The notes beneath the pieces are model-generated. The model ran no database searches and had not been told where the DNA came from. It saw only the letters and a list, made by a program, of their open reading frames with translations. Below, piece by piece: positions 26,244 to 34,310 of a stretch of 64,000 nucleotides of DNA. The position numbers and the translations under genes are program-made. Positions within the stretch are counted from its first letter, which is position 1; each line of letters starts with the position of its first letter. The stretch is from Pseudorhodoplanes sp. (GTDB taxonomy: Bacteria; Pseudomonadota; Alphaproteobacteria; Rhizobiales; Xanthobacteraceae): positions 386,827 to 450,826 of the forward strand of contig JAVSMS010000001.1 in assembly GCA_032027085.1 (NCBI GenBank), read 5' to 3'.

Positions 26244-27485
26244 ATGCGGCTCATCGACGTCGCCATTATCGGCGCTGGACAGGCTGGATTAGCCATGTCC
26301 CGATGCCTCGCGGTTCTTGGCATCGGCCACGCGATCTTCGATCGCGGCCGGGTCGCGGAACGCTGGCGGACCACGGCGTGGGATTCCTTGCGGATGCTGA
26401 CGCCGAACTGGATCAACGGTCTGCCCTGGCAGCCTTATGACGGCGCCGATCCGCATGGCTTCATGACGCGCAACGAAACCATCGCATTCCTGGAGCGCTA
26501 CGCAGCCAGTTTCGGCGCGCCCGTATTCGAGCGGACTCCGGTTATGTCGCTGGCGGCGGACGGCTCCGCATTCCGCCTGCAAACGCCGGATGGCGCATGG
26601 CGAGCACGCGCGGTCGTGGTCGCCACCGGTCACTGCGACCGCGCTTTCATACCCTCGATCGCCGGTCGGCTGTCCGTCGACATCGCCAGTCTCCATTCGT
26701 CCCAGTACCGCTCGCCGGGCGTGATCCCGGACGGCGGCGTGCTAGTCGTGGGTTCATCTCCGTCCGGCTTGCAGATCGCCGAGGAGCTGCGCCGGGCAGG
26801 ACGCAAAGTGATACTCTCATCGGGCGCGCATACCCGCGTGCCGCGCCGCTGGCGCGGGCACGACATTTTCTGGTGGCTCTCGCGGCTCGGCAAGTTCAGC
26901 CAACGCGCAAGCGAAGTGGCCGATCTCGATGCCGAAATCCGCCAACCGAACGTACAGCTCGCCGGCCGGCCGGACCATTCCGATTGCGACCTGCCGCTCA
27001 TGCAGGCGCTGGGCATTCGGCTTGCCGGGCGGGTCGACGGCGTCGAAGGCGGGCACGTCTTCTTCCGCGACGATCTCGCGGAATCGGTAACCTCCGCCGA
27101 TCAGCGGATGGCTCACATCCTTGCCGCCATCGACCGTTTTGATGGTCGGCCGACGAATATCGGCAACATCGATTTTCGGCGCGTCGATCTCGCAGCCAAC
27201 GACGCACCGCACATGCTTTCACTCAGAAACGAGAATATTCGCACCGTGATCTGGGCGACGGGCTTCCGCCGGGCTTTTCCCTGGATTGACCTGCCGGTCC
27301 TGCGGCAGGATGGCGAAATCCGTCAGACCGGCGGCGTCACGGCCGTGCCCGGCCTTTACACGCTTGGCTTCCGCTTCCAGTGCAAGCGCGATTCCCATTT
27401 CTTCGGCGGCGTCGGCACGGATGCGCTGGAGATCGCAGGCCACGTGGCGCGCTTCCTCGGCGCCTCCCTGCGGCAAGCCGCCTGA
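26244..27485 (+). CDS. FAD-dependent oxidoreductase (flavin monooxygenase/CzcO-like)
   Basis: A 413-residue flavoprotein. The N-terminal FAD Rossmann motif is G-A-G-Q-A-G at about residues 11-16, followed by R-W-R-T-T-A-W-D-S-L typical of FMO/Baeyer-Villiger-like enzymes. A second dinucleotide fold (V-V-G-S-S-P-S-G) at about 169-176 would bind NAD(P)H. The A-T-G-F segment near the C-terminus (T-V-I-W-A-T-G-F-R) is present. The substrate is unknown. It starts 23 bp after osmC and is probably in the same transcript. Confidence 0.88.
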   Translation: MRLIDVAIIGAGQAGLAMSRCLAVLGIGHAIFDRGRVAERWRTTAWDSLRMLTPNWINGLPWQPYDGADPHGFMTRNETIAFLERYAASFGAPVFERTPVMSLAADGSAFRLQTPDGAWRARAVVVATGHCDRAFIPSIAGRLSVDIASLHSSQYRSPGVIPDGGVLVVGSSPSGLQIAEELRRAGRKVILSSGAHTRVPRRWRGHDIFWWLSRLGKFSQRASEVADLDAEIRQPNVQLAGRPDHSDCDLPLMQALGIRLAGRVDGVEGGHVFFRDDLAESVTSADQRMAHILAAIDRFDGRPTNIGNIDFRRVDLAANDAPHMLSLRNENIRTVIWATGFRRAFPWIDLPVLRQDGEIRQTGGVTAVPGLYTLGFRFQCKRDSHFFGGVGTDALEIAGHVARFLGASLRQAA

Positions 27486-27589
27486 GCGGCCTCAATTCAC
27501 ACGGCCGATAACACGCTCGTTTCCATGTCTTGCGGCCAGAAGCAGCGGCCAATGGCGCGCTTTGCGCCGGCAGCATCATGGAGACATCA

Positions 27590-27835
27590 ATGAACAAAGC
27601 AATCGCCACATGGCCGGCATCGGCTCTGCCTCGTGCCGCGGACGCGATTATCCGCAGCATCGACTTCATCCGCCGCGAGTGGCGCGTCTATCACACCGTC
27701 CGCCAGCTGGACGAGATGCCTGACTATTTCTTCCGCGATGTCGGCATGTCGCGCTCCGAAATCACGTCGATGATCCGTCACGGCGATCTCGACAAGACCC
27801 GCCATCGCCGCCGAAGCCAAGGAAAGAAACGATGA
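27590..27835 (+). CDS. DUF1127 domain small protein
   Basis: An 81-residue basic protein with a C-terminal DUF1127 domain (R-Q-L-D-E-M-P-D-Y-F-F-R-D-V-G-M-S-R-S-E-I). Small DUF1127 proteins in alphaproteobacteria have been linked to RNA binding and phosphate/carbon regulation. GGAG lies six bases before the ATG. Its TGA overlaps the ATG of the hydrolase (ATGA). Confidence 0.85.
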   Translation: MNKAIATWPASALPRAADAIIRSIDFIRREWRVYHTVRQLDEMPDYFFRDVGMSRSEITSMIRHGDLDKTRHRRRSQGKKR

Positions 27836-28695
27836 CCATTCATCATTTCCCGCACAATCTTCAGTCCACGGGGACAACGGGTTCGCTGGTCCTGGCCCTG
27901 CATTGCTCCGGCAGCGTCGGCGCGCAATGGAAGCCGTTGCGTGAGCGCCTGGGTGCACACCATGCTGTCGTAGCACCCGATCTGATCGGCACACGCCGGA
28001 CCGGCCACTGGGATGGCGGCGAGCCTTTTGCGCTAGCAGACGAGGCTGCTCCGCTCATCAAAACGATCGACCGTCACGACGGCTCAGTTCATCTGGTCGG
28101 ACACTCCTATGGCGGCGGCTTGGCACTTCATATCGCGGCCATCCGCCCGGAGCGGATCGCAAGCCTCACGCTCTATGAGCCAACGGCCTTTCATGTCCTC
28201 AAGGAGATGGGAAACGCCGGCAGTGCCGCCTTTGCCGAGATCGTCCAACTCGCTAGCGCGATTCGCGCGGCGGCTGCGCGCGGTGAATTCGACGGCGCGT
28301 CGGAGCGCTTCATCGACTACTGGAACGGCGAAGGTGCCTGGCGCGGCATGAAGCCTGCGCTCCGCGCGCAGATCGCAGATTACATCCCCAAGGCTGGCCT
28401 CGATTTCGCAGCACTGTGCGAGGAAGACACCCCAAGTTCGGCTTATGCACGTTTCCGCTTCCCCGTCATGATCATGCGCGGAAGCGCATCACCTCGCCCC
28501 GCGCTGCGCGTCGCGGACTATCTCGTACACCGCATCGCGGCCGCCATCCGTGCCGACTTGCCGGGCGCCGGTCACATGGGACCGGTCACGCACCCCGACC
28601 GGGTCGCTGATTGTTTCGCTCGTCATATCGAGAGCGCACCGGAGGCGGCTTTCCACGGCGGCTCTCACGCGCTCGCACACGTCGGTCTGCGATAG
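27832..28695 (+). CDS. Alpha/beta hydrolase
   Basis: A 287-residue alpha/beta hydrolase, probably cytoplasmic (no signal peptide). The nucleophile elbow is G-H-S-Y-G-G-G; the catalytic His is in A-G-H-M-G-P-V-T-H-P near the C-terminus, and the acid is likely within the I-M-R-G-S-A-S region, where an obvious Asp is missing. That gap makes the catalytic acid uncertain. Substrate unknown; the enzyme is translationally coupled to the DUF1127 protein and followed by DUF4242. Confidence 0.88.
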   Translation: MTIHHFPHNLQSTGTTGSLVLALHCSGSVGAQWKPLRERLGAHHAVVAPDLIGTRRTGHWDGGEPFALADEAAPLIKTIDRHDGSVHLVGHSYGGGLALHIAAIRPERIASLTLYEPTAFHVLKEMGNAGSAAFAEIVQLASAIRAAAARGEFDGASERFIDYWNGEGAWRGMKPALRAQIADYIPKAGLDFAALCEEDTPSSAYARFRFPVMIMRGSASPRPALRVADYLVHRIAAAIRADLPGAGHMGPVTHPDRVADCFARHIESAPEAAFHGGSHALAHVGLR

Positions 28696-28738
28696 CGCAC
28701 ATGGCCGCACCATCGCGGTCAAATTTCAGGAGAATGTC

Positions 28739-29038
28739 ATGGACCTCTACGTCATTCGCCGCCGCACCGCGTGGGGCAGCGCATCCGAGTTGCAGGCAGC
28801 CGCTGAACGATCCGGCCGCATCGGCAACGAACAGATGGCCGACCGTGTCCGTTGGATTCGCAGCTACGTTGTCAGCGAACCGGACGGCCGGCTCGGCACC
28901 ATCTGCATCTATGAAGCACGAGACGCGGATTCAATCCGCGAACATGCGCGCCGTGTCGGGATGCCCGCCGACGAGATCCTTCCGGTCAGGGACACCGTGG
29001 TGGTACGCGCCGACCCGCTGGCAAAAAATGCAGCCTGA
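28739..29038 (+). CDS. DUF4242 domain protein
   Basis: A 99-residue single-domain DUF4242 protein. Core pattern: M-D-L-Y-V-I-R-R start, then I-R-S-Y-V-V and T-I-C-I-Y-E-A-R-D-A-D-S-I-R-E-H-A-R-R-V-G. A CAGGAG ribosome binding site precedes the ATG. It closes the operon started at 25369, while a related two-domain protein follows the divergent regulator, so DUF4242 proteins bracket the locus. Confidence 0.85.
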   Translation: MDLYVIRRRTAWGSASELQAAAERSGRIGNEQMADRVRWIRSYVVSEPDGRLGTICIYEARDADSIREHARRVGMPADEILPVRDTVVVRADPLAKNAA

Positions 29039-29047
29039 TAGCGCACA

Positions 29048-29073
29048 GGGAGAGCCGCCGTTTCGGCTCTCCC
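29048..29073 (+). terminator. Stem-loop terminator at the end of the OsmC-DUF4242 operon
   Basis: A perfect 10-bp stem (GGGAGAGCCG) with a 6-nt loop (CCGTTT) lies 10 bases after the stop codon. The following TCAAATT is only weakly U-rich. It marks the end of the operon. Confidence 0.75.
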
Positions 29074-29938
29074 TCAAATTCAGGCGCAATCCGAAGGAAC
29101 GGTCCTGACAACAAGAAAGGCGGGGCTGCCGGAATAGCCACCATATTCTACTGCTTTGAGAGCAGGCTTATCCGCCCAATGCGGCGGACCGCCATACGGA
29201 TCAGCAAATGCTTTGCAATAATCTCTTCTCGCCCCTGGCGCAAAAAAATCCGGCAGGTGGATTCAAGCGGACTAACGATGCGTTGTCGTGGCGCGAACAG
29301 CGCGCGGGTAAGGTCCATTATGGAATATTCTCGCCACCAGGCCGTGCACCAAGCCCCCAAAGAATATCATTCAAACATCAAGGACGAATAAATTCAGGGC
29401 AACCGTGTTCCTGAATTCATCGATTCTGATTTTCCGCCGTAACGCCGCTATGGCATTGAGCGTAGCGCGGTCAGCAGTCGTCTCATCACCAGTCAGGGAG
29501 CTCCGAGCTCCATGGTCAGAATCTTGCGGCAGAACTTCGCAGCGGGAGACTTCGCTCTCCCTGGCTTCCCATCAAGTCAAGGACTCTTGCCGCTTGCCGC
29601 TCCCCCACGCGCCGGCTTGGTAAATTGCCACTCCACCGGCACCGAACCATGGACTACGCGGCGGACTTGATCGGCACTGACTGGCTGGCACCGCAGTGCA
29701 GATCGCGCCCTGCTCCGCCCAAATTCCCTTCAAACAGGGACTTTTGCAGGGAAATTCTGCAAAATGCTGCCCTCCTAGAGACTCCCGGGGGCAAATAGCT
29801 CCTAGATCAGTAGGTTATTAGATTTTCCCTACGCGCAAGAACAGGGAATTCTCAGAACAGGAATAGGGAATGAAAGCAAAGGATCAGGCAATTTTGGTAA
29901 GCGTGGTTATTGCCGACCCGAAACGTTGCGCTCGACAC
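29074..29938. other. 865-bp gap without genes; degenerate CAGGGAA repeats
   Basis: No convincing gene is seen on either strand. Short imperfect repeats of the type (A)CAGGGA(A)TTCT occur at about 29734, 29747, 29841 and 29857-29870, and the part at 29800-29900 is AT-rich. This could be the remnant of a mobile or repeated sequence. Confidence 0.4.
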
Positions 29939-30838
29939 TCATTTCTTGATTTCGAGCCCGCCGGCAGCCGATGATTCAAACTGGAACCATTGCTTCGATC
30001 TCACTTTCTGCATGAGCTCCTGGTCGATATAGGGCGCAACAAGCGACTTGAACGCATATTCGTTCGTCTTGTATTCGTAGCGGCAGTTTTTTGCTCGGCT
30101 TTGCGGCAGGTATCCCAGCGTAACAACGTCTCCAAACAGCTCCTGGTCAAAGCCATAAGCCATGCAGAGCCGGCTGAAGAAGCGCTGCGCCGGCAATCCG
30201 TGTGTATCGGCCATCAGGCGCATTTCCGGCGCTTTTTCCTGCTCCTCAAGCGCCTCCTTGCCACTCAGGAACGAGGCGCCGAGGATCAGCCGCCGCGCAT
30301 CGTCCTTTGCAAACTGCAGGAGGGCATAGCTCGCGAAATAGTCCGCGGAATCTTCCTCGCGGCCGAAGAATGGAATTTCCAGCACTTCGAGAACCGCATG
30401 ACCGGCTTCGTGCAGGAAGACATCGACAGCCGGCCCAATGAGCGCGTCACGCGGCGTCAAGCCCATCTTCTCCGCCTTCGGCGCCTGCTGCATCACCCAT
30501 TCAAGATATTCGTAACAAATCTGAATCGCGTCATCCCAGAAGGTGGCGTTTATGACGCCGTCGCACCCCCTCAGCTTGAGCGTAACCTTGATGGGAAATC
30601 GCAATGGCGACAGAAACTCCTGAAATTTCTCCAGGATCTGAATCATTCTCAGGGCGTCATAGAGCGGCCGATGCGCCGGGTTCTTCGGCTCGACATATTC
30701 ATAGTCGAATTGGTTGGTCTTCAGTGAAGAAGCCGGGAGAAGCTCGTGCGCGTGTACGGGCACAGTGGGAAAGCTCAAAATGAGCAACATCAGTAGGCCG
30801 ATATGGACCCATCTAACGCCCTGGTCCCTGCCAATCAT
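29939..30838 (-). CDS. DUF4344 putative metallopeptidase, secreted
   Basis: A 299-residue protein with an N-terminal signal segment (W-V-H-I-G-L-L-M-L-L-I-L-S-F, cleavage near V-H-A). The zinc motif H-E-A-G-H lies in F-L-H-E-A-G-H-A-V, followed by G-R-E-E-D-S-A-D-Y-F-A, which supplies the third ligand in DUF4344. Four Cys residues are spread through the mature part. The ATG at 30838 is chosen because the signal peptide begins there; the longer frame upstream is an antisense-phase reading of the octapeptide-repeat gene. Substrate unknown. Confidence 0.83.
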   Translation of the reverse strand: MIGRDQGVRWVHIGLLMLLILSFPTVPVHAHELLPASSLKTNQFDYEYVEPKNPAHRPLYDALRMIQILEKFQEFLSPLRFPIKVTLKLRGCDGVINATFWDDAIQICYEYLEWVMQQAPKAEKMGLTPRDALIGPAVDVFLHEAGHAVLEVLEIPFFGREEDSADYFASYALLQFAKDDARRLILGASFLSGKEALEEQEKAPEMRLMADTHGLPAQRFFSRLCMAYGFDQELFGDVVTLGYLPQSRAKNCRYEYKTNEYAFKSLVAPYIDQELMQKVRSKQWFQFESSAAGGLEIKK

Positions 30839-30938
30839 CGGCGCCCCACTGCCAGCTATTTGCATCCTAGTCGCGCCGCGGCCACCTGACCGCGGCGCAA
30901 TCGATTTGCCGAGTCTCAGCCGGAGCCGGCCGCCGCCC

Positions 30939-31214
30939 TCACTTCTTTCCAGGCGGGTTTTCCGGACGTGCGCCGGGCGGATTTTCCGGACGTGCGCCAG
31001 GCGGATTTTCCGGGCGTGCTCCGGGCGGATTTTCCGGGCGTGCGCCGGGCGGATTTTCGGGACGAGCTCCGGGCGGGTTTTCCGGACGAGCTCCGGGCGG
31101 ATTTTCCGGTCGCGCTCCCGGCGGATTTTCGGGACGTGTCTGAGCAGCAACCGGAGCAATGCTCACCACCGCGAGCAACCCCAGGATTGCCGATAGACCC
31201 AAGATTTTCTTCAT
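30939..31214 (-). CDS. Secreted protein made of eight RPENPPG octapeptide repeats
   Basis: A 91-residue protein: signal peptide of ~24 residues (MKKILGLS start, ends V-A-A-Q), then eight tandem octapeptides (one T-R-P-E-N-P-P-G, seven A-R-P-E-N-P-P-G) and a final Lys-Lys. A GAGGAGAAA site lies before the ATG. The mature part is a proline-rich, unstructured, alternating-charge chain that could span the periplasm or bind the wall. No family recognised. It lies about 100 bp upstream of the DUF4344 metallopeptidase gene on the same strand. Confidence 0.8.
   Translation of the reverse strand: MKKILGLSAILGLLAVVSIAPVAAQTRPENPPGARPENPPGARPENPPGARPENPPGARPENPPGARPENPPGARPENPPGARPENPPGKK
30945..31139. 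repeat. 24-bp tandem repeat, eight units, inside a gene
   Basis: Eight consecutive 24-bp units encode the octapeptide. Units differ at a few third-codon positions (for example GGGCGTGC, GGACGTGC and GGACGAGC), so the array is not newly amplified and has been kept in frame. Confidence 0.9.
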
Positions 31215-31361
31215 CAGCGTTTCTCCTCACACTCCCTGCAACGGAGCGGTCTCATTCCGTATGAAGAAGGGGCCAGCTCATCAATAAACATCTGGTATCG
31301 GGCATTAACACCTAGGTCTATGGAGACGGCCTCCGCTTCAGCTCGTCGTCATTGACCGCAT

Positions 31362-32501
31362 TCAATGACCCTCCATGTAGATGTAGTTTTGCCAGCTTCG
31401 CATCCGCAAAAGGATTTTGCGCAGCAGGGAGACATGATGGAAGTAATGCGTGTATATCGCTGCCTCGCCTGAGGAGCCGAGCGGTATCTGATAAGGCGCG
31501 ACGTCCTCCACCAGATCAAGCACAGCGACCGCACGGCCGCCGGGCAAGCGTGCGCCGAAATCCTGAAGCGTGCCAGTCGCCTGCATCTGGCCAGCTGCGA
31601 TCGCATCAACCACGCCGCTCACTCTGGCCTTGAAGACCCGGCCAGGCACCGCCTCGAACAGCATTTCAGCCTCATCACCTGTTTTCACGCGTTGCAACGT
31701 GTTCTGCTGGAAGGCTGCGAGAATGCGCCGGTCCTGAGGCGTATCGTGCACAAAAACCATGACCGGACGAAGCGGCATGGCCACGGTGTACATGCCAGGT
31801 CGCAAGGCAAGTTGCGTGACAAATCCCCCCGTCGGGGCGCGCACGGTCGCCTGTTCGAGATCGTATTCGGCGTCCGCCAGTTCCGCTTGCAGGCGCGCAA
31901 CGTTGGTGTTTACACCGCCAATCTCGGACGTATATGCGAGGCGTGTGCGCTCCTCCCCCGCGCGCGCCGCACTTAGCGTCTGCCGCGCTGTTTCCAGATT
32001 GCGCGAAGCGGTATCGAGCGCGGCCTGCGCAACAACCTTTTTCTCAAACAGGTCTGCCTGTCGATCATATGTTTGCTGCGCCAGCTCGAACTGCGCTTTG
32101 GCCCGCTCCGAATCCGCGGCTGCCTGATCAACCTGCGCCTTGAGCTGCTTCACGTTCTGCTCGGCTTCGGCCAGAACTGCTTTTTTCTGATCGACTGCAA
32201 ACTGATAGGGTTTCGGGTCGATGCGGAAAAGTAAATCTCCCTGTTTGAGCGGCTTGTTCGCTTCGACAGGAACCTCAATCACCCTGCCCTTTACAGCCGG
32301 TATGATCGGTGTGACAGCAAAATGAATGCGAGCATTCGACGAAAACGGATGGTTATAATTCATTACCAGAAGAAGCAGCGCAATGCCGACTATACCGCCC
32401 AGCGTTGCAGTCGCCAGCGTCCACTGATTCACGGGAATGCGGAAAATCTTGAATGTTGCGTAGCAAAACGCGACATAAATTAGGATGAGTAGCAGATCCA
32501 T
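31362..32501 (-). CDS. HlyD-family membrane fusion/periplasmic adaptor protein (YiaV/YibH-like)
   Basis: A 379-residue adaptor: two N-terminal hydrophobic segments (about residues 2-18 and 27-47), a lipoyl/barrel-sandwich half (V-K-G-R-V-I-E-V-P-V-E-A-N-K-P-L-K-Q-G-D-L-L-F-R-I-D), a long coiled coil rich in Gln/Ala/Glu (about 95-205), the second lipoyl half (R-A-P-T-G-G-F-V-T) and a beta domain. It would join an inner-membrane pump to an outer-membrane channel, but no pump gene is nearby. It forms a pair with the DUF3302 gene (1-nt overlap), as yiaV/yiaW do in E. coli. Confidence 0.88.
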   Translation of the reverse strand: MDLLLILIYVAFCYATFKIFRIPVNQWTLATATLGGIVGIALLLLVMNYNHPFSSNARIHFAVTPIIPAVKGRVIEVPVEANKPLKQGDLLFRIDPKPYQFAVDQKKAVLAEAEQNVKQLKAQVDQAAADSERAKAQFELAQQTYDRQADLFEKKVVAQAALDTASRNLETARQTLSAARAGEERTRLAYTSEIGGVNTNVARLQAELADAEYDLEQATVRAPTGGFVTQLALRPGMYTVAMPLRPVMVFVHDTPQDRRILAAFQQNTLQRVKTGDEAEMLFEAVPGRVFKARVSGVVDAIAAGQMQATGTLQDFGARLPGGRAVAVLDLVEDVAPYQIPLGSSGEAAIYTHYFHHVSLLRKILLRMRSWQNYIYMEGH

Positions 32502-32836
32502 TACCGACCCTCCAGCTTGCGCTCAAGGACCGCGACACGATCTTTCAACTCTGCGATTAGAGATTCCGAAGCGTCTGCGGCTCCCCCTGATCCGAAGCCC
32601 CAGCCTCGCTCCGGGCGATAAGCCATCGCCCAGATCCAGAGAAATGGCCAAAGTGCGTGCAAGGTGAACAGGCTCACCCAACCGGCGGCGTGGATCGCAT
32701 CCTGATGCGGATGATTGCGGGATTTCGCGATAATGTGAGGGATGTCGTGGATGGCAATGATGCCGTAAAAGATCACAATGACCACAAAAAAGAGAATACC
32801 CAGCGCAAAATAATTGAGAAACGGGTCGCCGATCAT
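32501..32836 (-). CDS. DUF3302 membrane protein (YiaW-like)
   Basis: A 111-residue inner-membrane protein with two helices (about residues 5-28 and 48-67) and the family pattern H-D-I-P-H-x-I-A-x-x-R-x-H-P-x-x-D-A-I-H-A-A-G-W-V-S-L-F-T-L-H-A-L-W-P. The cytoplasmic tail ends in a short coiled coil. Its stop codon overlaps the HlyD-family ATG by one base. The partner of such adaptors; molecular role not known. Confidence 0.88.
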   Translation of the reverse strand: MIGDPFLNYFALGILFFVVIVIFYGIIAIHDIPHIIAKSRNHPHQDAIHAAGWVSLFTLHALWPFLWIWAMAYRPERGWGFGSGGAADASESLIAELKDRVAVLERKLEGR

Positions 32837-33156
32837 GTGCTTGTCTCCGGCACCCCGGCCGCGCACAATTTGCGCCGACTCCGTCCTTGGGCCTCAACAG
32901 ATGCATCTTAGACGGAATATGGAAGACTGAGAGCAGCTATCCAAGTATATTCAGTTTATATGAAGGTTTGTCCGATCAGGAAAACTGGGCCGACCAGCGG
33001 TTCTGTAACGACAATCCCGCGCATTTGGCGAAAGTGTCATGGATGCCTCGCGCTGCGGAATTTTTGCAAAAACGTCAATTTTGAAAGATTATCATATTTT
33101 AGTGCTGCCGGCCAGTTTTCTCGGGATCCATGTGCTGCGTTTCGGAGTGTAATCCT
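32837..33156. promoter_or_regulatory. Divergent intergenic region before the response regulator
   Basis: No gene is seen. These 320 bp hold the promoters of the DUF3302/HlyD pair and of the FixJ-type regulator. The sequence CCAAGTATATTCAG at about 32941-32954 resembles an AGTATAG-type motif found upstream of several genes to the right. Confidence 0.35.
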
Positions 33157-33837
33157 ATGAACAAGCAGAAGCCGAACAATGCCGGCGAACAGCAAGAGAT
33201 TCCGCCAACCATCTACATTGTTGACGACGATGACGCCTTCCGAGACTCATTGGTCGGCCTGTTCAGATCGGTCGGGTTGCAGGCTCGTTCCTTCAGATCA
33301 GCAAAGGATTTTCTGGAAGACAAGCAGGCTGACTGCTCTGGTTGCCTTGTGCTTGACGTAAGACTTCCCGGCGTGAGCGGTCTTGATTTTCAAGCGGAAT
33401 TGGAGAAGACGGGTATCCATCTCCCGATCGTATTCATCACCGGCCATGGTGATATCCCGATGTCAGTGAAGGCCATGAAAGCTGGCGCAATCGAATTTCT
33501 GACAAAACCCGTTCGCGAACAGGATCTGCTAGATGCTGTACAGACTGCAGTCGAGCGCAGCAGAATACAGCGGCAGCATCAGAAACATCTTGAGGACCTA
33601 AAGAAGAAGTTCTCAGAGCTTACAATTCGAGAACAGGAGGTCTTCAGGCTCGTCGCGGCTGGCCTCATGAACAAGCAGATTGCCGCGGAGCTTGGGGTCA
33701 GCGAAATCACGGTGAAAATCCATCGCGGCAACATGATCCGCAAAATGGGCGCCAAATCTCTGGCGGACCTGGTACGAAAAGCGGATCTGCTGAATCTCGG
33801 TGGAAGCTATCCTTTAACAGCCAAAACGACACTGTGA
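33157..33837 (+). CDS. FixJ/NodW-type response regulator
   Basis: A 226-residue two-component regulator: receiver domain (about residues 12-130; phospho-acceptor Asp in L-V-L-D-V-R-L-P-G, Thr in F-I-T-G-H-G, Lys in L-T-K-P), a Q-linker, and a LuxR-type helix-turn-helix (about 155-215, L-T-I-R-E-Q-E-V-F-R-L-V and I-A-A-E-L-G-V-S-E-I-T-V-K-I-H-R). No kinase is adjacent; the nearest is at 49210 on the other strand. It could control the fermentation/stress island, by analogy with FixJ-type oxygen-responsive regulators; inference only. Confidence 0.92.
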   Translation: MNKQKPNNAGEQQEIPPTIYIVDDDDAFRDSLVGLFRSVGLQARSFRSAKDFLEDKQADCSGCLVLDVRLPGVSGLDFQAELEKTGIHLPIVFITGHGDIPMSVKAMKAGAIEFLTKPVREQDLLDAVQTAVERSRIQRQHQKHLEDLKKKFSELTIREQEVFRLVAAGLMNKQIAAELGVSEITVKIHRGNMIRKMGAKSLADLVRKADLLNLGGSYPLTAKTTL

Positions 33838-33941
33838 TTTGACGCATACCATTGTTTATTTCCTGCCGTATAATGCATAGTTGAAACGCCCCTGAAGGAG
33901 GCCTAGGAGCTAGCCGGTGAACCGGTCGCAGGATTTTTGAC

Positions 33942-34310
33942 GTGGGCCAATCGAAGCATATCTCGATTATTGACGATGACTATGCAGTCCGCGAAGCGAC
34001 GAAGGGCCTGCTACGGTCGCTGGGATATACGGCAGTGACCTTTGACTCAGCCGAGTCCTTCTTGAGTTCAAATGAGCTATTGGAAACCTCATGTATCATC
34101 ACCGATGTCCGGATGCCCGGCATGGGCGGACTCGGGCTGCAGAATTTTTTGATCGAAAACGGCTACACACTACCGATTTTATTCATCACAGCCTTTCCCG
34201 ACGATCAGACAAGAAAACTGGTCCTCGACGCCGGCGCGAGCGGCTATCTGGTCAAGCCATGCGACCAGAATCGCCTCATCACTTTTATCGAACAGTCATC
34301 GCAGCGCTAG
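33942..34310 (+). CDS. Single-domain response regulator (receiver only)
   Basis: A 122-residue receiver domain with the Asp-Asp acidic pair (I-I-D-D-D-Y), phospho-acceptor Asp in I-I-T-D-V-R-M-P-G and Lys in L-V-K-P. There is no output domain, so it may relay or buffer phosphate for the FixJ-type regulator just upstream. The start is a GTG, with GCAGGA nine bases before it. Its TAG shares a CTAG with the stop of the convergent DUF1254 gene. Confidence 0.87.
   Translation: MGQSKHISIIDDDYAVREATKGLLRSLGYTAVTFDSAESFLSSNELLETSCIITDVRMPGMGGLGLQNFLIENGYTLPILFITAFPDDQTRKLVLDAGASGYLVKPCDQNRLITFIEQSSQR

Noticed and set aside
30945-31139. 24-bp tandem repeats considered as a CRISPR-like array
   Set aside because: There are no spacers, the units are contiguous, and they form an in-frame peptide repeat.
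30839-31159. N-terminal extension of the DUF4344 gene with basic repeats
   Set aside because: The repeats are the octapeptide gene read in another frame; the signal peptide begins at 30838.
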